Positions 1 through 4,707 of a stretch of DNA of 5,621 nucleotides are shown one piece after another. Below the pieces are notes generated by a model, which saw nothing but the letters and a program-made list of their open reading frames with translations, was not told the DNA's origin and ran no database searches. Within the stretch, counting starts at the first letter, position 1. Every line of letters begins with the position of its first letter. Source of the stretch: DASSHC01 sp035693105 (lineage in GTDB: Bacteria; Chloroflexota; Chloroflexia; Thermomicrobiales; Thermomicrobiaceae); assembly GCA_035693105.1 (NCBI GenBank), contig DASSHC010000427.1:1-5621 (forward strand). The letters run 5' to 3'. The position numbers and the translations under genes were made by a program.

Positions 1-1157
1 AGCAGGCCCGTTGGCATGCCGATGGCGCCCGATACCCAGATCTCCGTCGCTTCCCCGGCCGGCCCAAAATCGAGCGGCGGGTCCAGCCTCCCGAGGTTGG
101 TCAGAATCGCGCTCGCGGTCATCCAGCGCTTGAGCACGGGCATAGCCCGCACGACCGCGTACTGCGCCCAGCGGGGCGTCTGCAATCGGGCCATGGCGCC
201 GGCCTTCAGCCACCGCCGCTGCTCCAACACCGCTGCCACGGTCGCCTCTTCGGTCACCAGGTGCTCGGGCGCCACCACCAGCTCGCCCGACAGCGACAGG
301 TTCGCGACCACTTCATTGCGCCAGGCCGCCGGCCGCAGGTTGAACGGCGCGTGGAGCACGATCGGCGCTGGCGGCACACCATACCGGTCGTTCCAGTCGG
401 CAACGGCCCGCAGCAGCGCGGCGAGGAGCAAATCGTTGAAGGTGGCGTGGCGGGCCAGTCGCTGGGGCTCGAGCGAGCGGGTATCCGCCTCGGAGAGCGC
501 GACATGCTGAAAGCCGACGCCCGGTATGTCTCGGTCACCAGCTGGCGGGTGGATTCGTGCCGCCCGGCCCTTCGCGCGGGCGGGCCGGCGCCCCGCGCGC
601 TTCGCCGTCTTGAAGTCGTCCGACTTCAGCTCGCGAGCGGCGATGGGATCGATTGGCGGGAGGGGATCGGGCGCTCCGGTATAGGCTCGCGCGATCGAGA
701 GCAGCACGCGATATGCGCCGACTCCATCGCAGATCGTATGGTTCATGCTAAAGAGCAACGAGTCGCCATCTGGCCGCTGGGCCAGGAGGAGCCGCAGACC
801 CGGCGCCTGTTGGATGTCGATATGCCTGCTGAAGAACGGGCCGCGCAGCGCATCGAGCTCAGACTCGGTCTGACACTGAACGGTGTGGAGAATGTCGTCC
901 AGGGACAGTTCATCGCGATCGAGCACCTGCCAGTAAGCGGTATAGTCGAGCTTCCGCCCCGGCCGGCGCCGCGCCCGCGCCATCGGATGCGCCGCTACGG
1001 TTGCCGCGATCGCCCCACGCAGGCGGTCTTCATCGATCGAGCGGGGAAACCGAAGCTCGCAATGCAGGTTGGCGGAGGCGCGCGGTCCTTCAACCCAGCG
1101 CCAGAAGTCTTCGATGAGATTGAACGGGATGAGGTCCGCTGGGGCGGCCGGGTTCAT
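1..1157 (-). CDS. Condensation-superfamily acyltransferase (PapA / WS-DGAT-like), C-terminus off window
   Basis: The minus-strand frame is open for 385 codons from ATG at 1157 to the window edge, so the C-terminus is missing. AGGAGGG (1174-1168) lies 10 nt before the ATG and supports this start. Residues 139-145 read NHTICDG: the HxxxDG catalytic motif (H140, D144, G145) of CoA-dependent acyltransferases, NRPS condensation domains, PapA proteins and wax-ester synthase/DGAT enzymes. The histidine is expected to activate an acceptor hydroxyl or amine. Further family-like blocks are TFNDLLLAALLRA (239-251), PFNLRP (271-276) and ILTNLGRLD (351-359). Residues about 180-205 are an Arg/Lys-rich linker, probably the crossover between the two halves of the fold. 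There are no adjacent NRPS modules and no carrier domain in view, so a stand-alone O- or N-acyltransferase is likelier than an NRPS fragment. Substrate unknown. It is divergent from the sulfotransferase at 1718. Superfamily confident, subfamily not. Confidence 0.85.
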   Translation of the reverse strand, partial: MNPAAPADLIPFNLIEDFWRWVEGPRASANLHCELRFPRSIDEDRLRGAIAATVAAHPMARARRRPGRKLDYTAYWQVLDRDELSLDDILHTVQCQTESELDALRGPFFSRHIDIQQAPGLRLLLAQRPDGDSLLFSMNHTICDGVGAYRVLLSIARAYTGAPDPLPPIDPIAARELKSDDFKTAKRAGRRPARAKGRAARIHPPAGDRDIPGVGFQHVALSEADTRSLEPQRLARHATFNDLLLAALLRAVADWNDRYGVPPAPIVLHAPFNLRPAAWRNEVVANLSLSGELVVAPEHLVTEEATVAAVLEQRRWLKAGAMARLQTPRWAQYAVVRAMPVLKRWMTASAILTNLGRLDPPLDFGPAGEATEIWVSGAIGMPTGL

Positions 1158-1424
1158 CGTGCGCGTGCCCTCCTAGAGTGACTGCGGTTGGTTGCCATCG
1201 AAATCGCGCCCGGCAGTCTCAACCGTGACGATGACCTGTCCGGCGGTCGCGTTTCGCCCCCGACGAGCCGGGTGGTGAGCGACTCAGGCCGCGGTCAAAG
1301 CCGGATCAGTTGCCACGGGCGCTAATCATACCCCAGCACATCCCGCTCCACCTGCCGGCGCGATCGGCGACTCGAACGTCTCTGTGCTCACCCTCACCAC
1401 CGCCCTCTGGCCCCATGTGCGCGG

Positions 1425-1454
1425 TTGCCGGTGGTGCTGAGGATGCATTATGAT
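1425..1454 (+). promoter_or_regulatory. Candidate sigma70-type promoter
   Basis: TTGCCG (1425-1430, 4 of 6 to the -35 consensus) and TATGAT (1449-1454, 5 of 6 to the -10 consensus) are 18 bp apart in an otherwise GC-rich region. Transcription from here would give a leader of about 255 nt before the sulfotransferase start at 1718. Chance occurrence cannot be excluded; sequence match only. Confidence 0.3.
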
Positions 1455-1633
1455 AAGCCCATGGATGAGTAGGGAGTCTTGAGTCGACGGCGTGTCTCCG
1501 AAGTCGAGCGTTCGTCTGCCTGACACGGAGAACGTCGTGATTGCCTGCCGGTGCGGTCGGACCTACGCGGTATCCGGATGCGCGTGGCCGCACGACGACC
1601 GGTTCCGTTTCGGTCGGGCCTGGTGATCCAGAC

Positions 1634-1703
1634 GATGTGTATAACCGGCCAGCGCGGCAGCCCGTCTCGTGCCGATACTCCGGTGGGCTCCAAGATGTGT
1701 ATA
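1634..1703 (+). repeat. 10-bp direct repeat pair, start-to-start distance 60 bp
   Basis: GATGTGTATA occurs at 1634-1643 and again at 1694-1703 in the sulfotransferase leader. The second copy runs into the palindrome TGTATACA (1698-1705), which abuts the ribosome binding site. The first contains TATAAC (1640-1645), which could serve as a -10 box but has no good -35. Such AT-rich words stand out in this GC-rich context and might be operator sites; no regulator is identified. Confidence 0.4.
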
Positions 1704-1704
1704 C

Positions 1705-1710
1705 AAGGAG
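1705..1710 (+). promoter_or_regulatory. Ribosome binding site fixing the sulfotransferase start
   Basis: AAGGAG lies 7 nt before ATG 1718, a near-ideal Shine-Dalgarno site. It decides for ATG 1718 over the in-frame TTG at 1541, whose 59-residue extension has no recognisable domain and lies before the predicted PAPS-binding loop with no structural need for it. Confidence 0.8.
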
Positions 1711-1717
1711 TAGATTG

Positions 1718-2785
1718 ATGCCATCGCTCGCGGCGAACGGAGGTGCCGATGGTCGACGCCCGGCCAAAGTCTTCGGCATCGGGCTCAGCCGAACCGGCAC
1801 CACGAGTCTGACGCATGCCCTGATCGCCCTCGGATACCGTGCGCTTCACTTCCCCTTCGACGCCGACACCCAGCGCGAGATCGCCGCGTACCTTGAGAGC
1901 GGGGCAGAAGCGATCGAGCTCTCGATCCTGGGCGAGTACGACGCCCTCGCCGACATCCCCATCTGCTGCACCTACCAGGGACTGGATCACGCCTATCCCG
2001 GCAGTCGCTTCATCCTCACCGTGCGCGACAAGGCATCATGGTTGGATTCCGTTGAGCGCTTTTGGGAGAAGCTCCTGGAGCCCGTCGTCAGCGGCCAACC
2101 GGAATTTATCACCGCGCAATATATTGGCTTCCTCCAGCAGGCGCTGGTGCAGCAAACTCTCGGCTCCACGCGGCCCGACGCCAAGGGGCGCGGCGCGGCG
2201 ACCTTCGATCGCGAAATCTTCGGCCGGGTCTACGACAGCTACCACCAGCAGGTGTTCGACTTTTTTCGCGGCCGGGAAGACCAACTGCTGGTCCTCAACA
2301 TCGTCGGCGGAGAAGGCTGGGAGAAGCTGGCGCCCTTCCTCGGGCAACCGATTCCGCAGGAGCCGTTTCCCTCGGAGATGCGGCTGCGGGAGCCGGACGC
2401 GCGGACGGCCGACGGGAACGGGAGCGCGACCAGCCCCGAGGACCGGATCGGCGCGGTGCGCGCCTATATCGATGCCTTCCGCAGCCGCGACCTGGATTCA
2501 GCTGTCGATTGCTTCGCCGCTGATGCGGTGCTCAAGTTCGTGGATCAGCGCTATACCGGACAACAGAGCATCGCGGAGTGGCACCGGGAACGCTTCAAGG
2601 CCGGCGCGACGGTGGAGAAGGTGGGCACCTACGAGGCTGGCGCCGACCGGGTCACGGTGGAGCTGGTGGTGGGCTCGAAGGTTCTCAAGCGCTGGCGCGT
2701 GAAATTCCGTGGCCGCGCGGCGTTCCGACTCGCGGGCGCCAAGATCCAGGAGATGGGGCTGGAAGACATTCGCCTCGTGCGCTAG
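1718..2785 (+). CDS. Sulfotransferase (Sulfotransfer_4-like) with C-terminal SnoaL/NTF2-like domain
   Basis: This is a 355-residue protein from ATG 1718. Residues 17-31 (KVFGIGLSRTGTTSL) form the 5'-phosphosulfate-binding loop of PAPS-dependent sulfotransferases. FILTVRDKASWLDSVERFW (98-116) matches the 3'-phosphate-binding region, with R103 and S111 as candidate ligands. GGEGWEKLAPFLG followed by PIPQEPFP (197-218) is the usual closing block of the Sulfotransfer_4 family, so the transferase domain looks complete by about residue 222. A Gly/Asp/Ser-rich linker (225-240) leads into residues 243-353. There AVRAYIDAFRSRDLDSAVDCFAADA and the following beta-rich tail resemble SnoaL-like/NTF2-fold domains. 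Predicted role: transfer of sulfate from PAPS to an unknown acceptor, in the cytoplasm (no signal peptide or membrane segment seen). The second domain may bind a ligand or mediate dimerisation. The next gene starts 76 nt downstream on the same strand. Sulfotransferase call strong; SnoaL call moderate. Confidence 0.86.
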   Translation: MPSLAANGGADGRRPAKVFGIGLSRTGTTSLTHALIALGYRALHFPFDADTQREIAAYLESGAEAIELSILGEYDALADIPICCTYQGLDHAYPGSRFILTVRDKASWLDSVERFWEKLLEPVVSGQPEFITAQYIGFLQQALVQQTLGSTRPDAKGRGAATFDREIFGRVYDSYHQQVFDFFRGREDQLLVLNIVGGEGWEKLAPFLGQPIPQEPFPSEMRLREPDARTADGNGSATSPEDRIGAVRAYIDAFRSRDLDSAVDCFAADAVLKFVDQRYTGQQSIAEWHRERFKAGATVEKVGTYEAGADRVTVELVVGSKVLKRWRVKFRGRAAFRLAGAKIQEMGLEDIRLVR

Positions 2786-2813
2786 CGCTCGCCGTCGCAC
2801 ACCGCCCGGCCCT

Positions 2814-2836
2814 GCCCCGCTGCTGCTCGGCGGGGC
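2814..2836 (+). other. GC-rich hairpin between sulfotransferase and lipoprotein genes
   Basis: GCCCCGC (2814-2820) and GCGGGGC (2830-2836) form a 7-bp perfect stem with a 9-nt loop. An outer pair, CGCTCG (2786-2791) with CGAGCG (2841-2846), could enclose it and end at the ribosome binding site GGGAGGA (2846-2852) of the next gene. No T-run follows, so it is not a canonical intrinsic terminator. It could be an attenuating or RNA-stabilising structure in a bicistronic message. Confidence 0.35.
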
Positions 2837-2860
2837 GCCGCGAGCGGGAGGACCCTGCTG

Positions 2861-4000
2861 ATGCGCATCTCACTCTGGCGCCTGGCGGCGTCGAGCGTGC
2901 TGCTCCTGAGCCTGCTGGCGGCCTGCGGCCGGTCCAAGCCGGAAGTCCTGCCGCTGGCGCAGGCCCCGGCCATCTGTCAGGTGACGCGGGCGCGGAAGAT
3001 CTCCAGCGGCGGCGATCAGAGTTGGGGCGGCCCGAACCTGCTCGCCTTCGAGGAGCACGACAACCACGGCGTCTTTCAGCTCTGGACGATGCGGCCGGAC
3101 GGCTCGCGACGCACCTGCCTCTCCTGCCAGGCCCGCCCGGATGAGCCCACGGTCGACCGCAACAAGTACTTTCCCACCTGGCGCCCGCAGGGCGATTGGA
3201 TCGTGGTGCAGGTCGAGCTAGCCAAGCACCCGCTCAACTTCATGCATACCTCGGCCCTGTTGTCCGTGCCGCTGCACAACGGAGTCTGGAACGATCTCTA
3301 TGCCGTCTCTCCCGACGGCGCCCACTGGGTGCGCCTGACCGACACCACGGCCGGCAAGATCGACGGCGCGTTCTCGGCCGCCTTCTCGCCCGACGGCAAG
3401 CAACTGATGTGGTCGCGGATCGTGCAGCGCGGGGGGAGCAGCCACCCCTGGGGCGTCTGGCAGTTGCTGCTGGCCGACTTCCAGCTCGTCGGCGGCACCC
3501 CACAGCTCGCCAACGTACGCGACATTACCCCGACGGGCACCAAATTCATCGAGGCGCACGTCTTCTCGCCGGATGGCGGCAGCGTGCTGGTCGCCTCCGA
3601 CCACGACTCGACCAGCATGTGGCAGATGGATATCTGGCACATCGACCTCGCGACGGGGCAGGCGACGAACCTCACCAAGCACAACGGCGCCTGGAACGAG
3701 CACGCGATCTACACGCCCGACGGCCAGCACATCATCTTCATGACCACCCGGCTCTATCCCAACGCGGCCCTACAGTCCGACCTGGTCATGGTCGATTTGG
3801 ACGGCTCGAACTGGCGCCGGCTCACCTCCTTCAACCTGAAGGGGAGCCAGGAGTACGCCGGGCACAAGGTGATGCCGATCCACACCCGCTGGGATCCGAA
3901 CGGCAATCAACTCTCCGTGACGCTGCAGTCCGGTGACCACTACCCCGAGCGCGATATGTGGATCGTCTCGTTCGCCGGCCCATGCGGGCGCACGAACTGA
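2861..4000 (+). CDS. Secreted lipoprotein with PD40/TolB-like beta-propeller
   Basis: This is a 379-residue protein. ATG 2861 is preceded by GGGAGGA (2846-2852) at 8 nt. The N-terminus has R2 and R7, a hydrophobic stretch, and a lipobox LLAAC with C22, so it should be cleaved by signal peptidase II, lipidated and anchored outside the cytoplasmic membrane. The rest is a chain of PD40-type blades: a W/F-S-PDG turn followed by strands ending in (L/V)..(I/V)..DG...RLT. Clear turns lie at MRPDGS (77-82), SPDGAHWVRLT (150-160), FSPDGKQLMWS (175-185), FSPDGGSVLVAS (235-246), YTPDGQHIIF (284-293), LDGSNWRRLT (313-322) and RWDPNGNQLSVT (343-354), roughly six or seven blades. A CLSC pair (86-89) follows the first visible blade. 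No catalytic domain is present, unlike prolyl oligopeptidases that carry such propellers, so a binding or scaffolding role is inferred. A paralogue lies convergently at 4708-5621. Confidence 0.87.
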   Translation: MRISLWRLAASSVLLLSLLAACGRSKPEVLPLAQAPAICQVTRARKISSGGDQSWGGPNLLAFEEHDNHGVFQLWTMRPDGSRRTCLSCQARPDEPTVDRNKYFPTWRPQGDWIVVQVELAKHPLNFMHTSALLSVPLHNGVWNDLYAVSPDGAHWVRLTDTTAGKIDGAFSAAFSPDGKQLMWSRIVQRGGSSHPWGVWQLLLADFQLVGGTPQLANVRDITPTGTKFIEAHVFSPDGGSVLVASDHDSTSMWQMDIWHIDLATGQATNLTKHNGAWNEHAIYTPDGQHIIFMTTRLYPNAALQSDLVMVDLDGSNWRRLTSFNLKGSQEYAGHKVMPIHTRWDPNGNQLSVTLQSGDHYPERDMWIVSFAGPCGRTN

Positions 4001-4022
4001 GGGCGCCTATTCCGAAGCACCC

Positions 4023-4036
4023 TGCCGCGTGCGGCA
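4023..4036. terminator. Small hairpin after the propeller lipoprotein gene
   Basis: TGCCGC (4023-4028) and GCGGCA (4031-4036) form a perfect inverted repeat; allowing a 4-nt loop, the stem is 5 bp. It starts 22 nt past the stop codon and is followed at once by the left interspersed element, whose arms can fold into a larger structure. No T-run is present, so terminator function is only a suggestion. Confidence 0.25.
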
Positions 4037-4037
4037 C

Positions 4038-4154
4038 GGATCCCTCGACTGCGCGCGGGATGACAAAGTAGAGGATGTGGCGGACGACGACGCTTTGCCT
4101 CGTCCGGCAGGCCGCGAAATTCTCACTGTCATCCCGACCGAAGTGGAGGGATCC
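4038..4154. repeat. Left copy of ~117-bp inverted-arm interspersed element
   Basis: The element begins GGATCCCTCGACTGCG (28-nt arm 4038-4065, ending GGATGACA) and ends with the inverted counterpart (4127-4154: TGTCATCCCG ... GGAGGGATCC). The arms are imperfectly complementary, with mismatches in the middle, and enclose a 61-nt spacer. The spacer contains the core TTGCCTCGTCCGGCAGGCC (4095-4113), itself a small hairpin (TGCC / GGCA). Translations of such repeats give the familiar spurious peptides HPERSRGI, SRAQSRDP and PTEVEGS, found in databases as artefactual ORFs. It lies 37 nt after the stop of the upstream lipoprotein gene. A near-copy in the same orientation lies at 4545-4660. It has no coding capacity of its own. 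Confidence 0.85.
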
Positions 4155-4210
4155 GTCGTGGAGCGGCACCAACGTCTTGTCGATGGGCACACACGCGAAG
4201 GGGAGGGTGT

Positions 4211-4498
4211 GTGAAGACCTACTGTGTCTACATCCTGGCGAGCGCCACGCGCGTCCTCTACATCGGCATGACCAACGACCTGGAGCGTCGCGTCTGGGAG
4301 CACAAAGACGGTTCCGTACCCGGCTTCACCAGCCGCTACAGCGTCACCCGTCTCGTGCTCATGGAGGACTACAGCGATGTGCGCGAGGCGATCGCGCGTG
4401 AGAAGCAGCTCAAAAGCTGGCGGCGGGAGAAGAAGGTGGCGCTGATCGAGGCGGAGAATCCGGCGCGGCGCGACTTGAGCTCGGGCTGGTACATGTGA
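4211..4498 (+). CDS. Small GIY-YIG nuclease domain protein
   Basis: This is a 95-residue protein starting at GTG 4211, with GGGAGG (4201-4206) 4 nt upstream, a slightly short spacing. The GIY-YIG core is seen as VYI (6-8) and YIG (17-19). It is followed by TNDLERRVWEHK (21-32), which supplies the conserved Arg (R26/R27) and the E-H-K segment, then SRY (41-43). AIAREKQLKSWRREKK (60-75) contains E64, the expected metal-binding glutamate. Length and layout match the compact stand-alone GIY-YIG proteins related to YhbQ/UPF0213, which consist of the nuclease domain alone. All key residues appear present, so it is probably active on DNA, perhaps on branched or hairpin structures (inference). There is no DNA-binding appendage, homing-site partner or operon mate. 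It lies inside a cassette bounded by two interspersed elements (4038-4154, 4545-4660). Confidence 0.87.
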   Translation: MKTYCVYILASATRVLYIGMTNDLERRVWEHKDGSVPGFTSRYSVTRLVLMEDYSDVREAIAREKQLKSWRREKKVALIEAENPARRDLSSGWYM

Positions 4499-4544
4499 AC
4501 GAGAGAGGCGCATGGCTGACGAGGGGCATGGTGCCATCGAGGAC

Positions 4545-4660
4545 GGATCCCTCGACTGCGCTCGGGATGACAGGGGAAGAGAGGGGCTGACGACAAGCAC
4601 TTGCCTCCTCCGGCAGGCCCCATCCCTAACCCTGTCATCCCGACCGAAGTGGAGGGATCC
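4545..4660. repeat. Right copy of ~117-bp inverted-arm interspersed element
   Basis: This has the same orientation and architecture as the left copy: left arm 4545-4572 (one difference in 28 from 4038-4065), a 60-nt spacer with core TTGCCTCCTCCGGCAGGCC (4601-4619, one difference from the left core), and right arm 4633-4660 (identical to 4127-4154). Identity continues 5 nt past the right arm (GTCGT, 4661-4665), giving a perfect 33-nt repeat at 4127-4159 and 4633-4665. The spacer outside the core is clearly more diverged than the arms. It lies 46 nt past the stop of the GIY-YIG gene and 47 nt from the stop of the convergent lipoprotein gene, so it could act as a bidirectional terminator. Confidence 0.85.
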
Positions 4661-4707
4661 GTCGTCGTGCGGCGCTCAGCCGGTATGAAGGCCGTCCGCC
4701 CCGTCGG

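Larger units (their letters stand above)
1158..1717. other. Divergent intergenic region without a convincing gene
   Basis: About 560 bp separate the two divergent start codons. Open frames exist on both strands (for example minus-strand frames across 1306-1803 and 1448-1990), but their products are rich in R, P, S and G, match no family I know and overlap the sulfotransferase. A plus-strand extension of the sulfotransferase frame from TTG 1541 also looks non-protein-like. The stretch holds a sigma70-like promoter candidate (1425-1454), a TATGAT box on the minus strand (1330-1325), a small inverted repeat CGACCG / CGGTCG (1596-1601 and 1611-1616, 9-nt loop), and a 10-bp direct repeat GATGTGTATA (1634-1643, 1694-1703). 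It most likely carries the promoters and leaders of both genes. I see no tRNA or recognisable riboswitch. Confidence 0.6.

Noticed and set aside
261..1181. Long plus-strand open frame opposite the acyltransferase
   Set aside because: It is antisense to a frame with an intact HxxxDG motif and a good ribosome binding site; its own product is Arg-rich and matches no family.
1361..1395. GACTCGAAC resembling the reverse complement of a tRNA T-loop
   Set aside because: The adjoining stem does not pair beyond two bases and no acceptor, anticodon or D arm can be placed around it.
1541..1717. N-terminal extension of the sulfotransferase from TTG 1541
   Set aside because: ATG 1718 has a near-ideal AAGGAG site, and the 59 extra residues look like translated noncoding DNA.
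1448..1990. Minus-strand open frames spanning the intergenic region and the 5' end of the sulfotransferase
   Set aside because: Composition is not protein-like, there are no domains, and they overlap the PAPS-binding coding sequence on the other strand.
3196..3936. Plus-strand alternate-frame ORF inside the lipoprotein gene
   Set aside because: Arg/Ala-rich shadow typical of GC-rich coding DNA; the overlapping frame has a lipobox and repeated PDG blades.
4007..4600. Minus-strand frame across the GIY-YIG gene and both repeats
   Set aside because: Its SRAQSRDP-type peptides come from the repeats and the middle is antisense to the GIY-YIG coding sequence.
4038..4660. CRISPR array
   Set aside because: Only two ~117-bp units about 390 bp apart with internal inverted arms; no regular short repeats or spacers and no cas genes.
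4512..4694. 60-codon plus-strand frame from ATG 4512 with a purine-rich upstream stretch
   Set aside because: It is almost entirely the translated interspersed element (peptides of the LSSRPKWRDPSS type), a known kind of spurious ORF.
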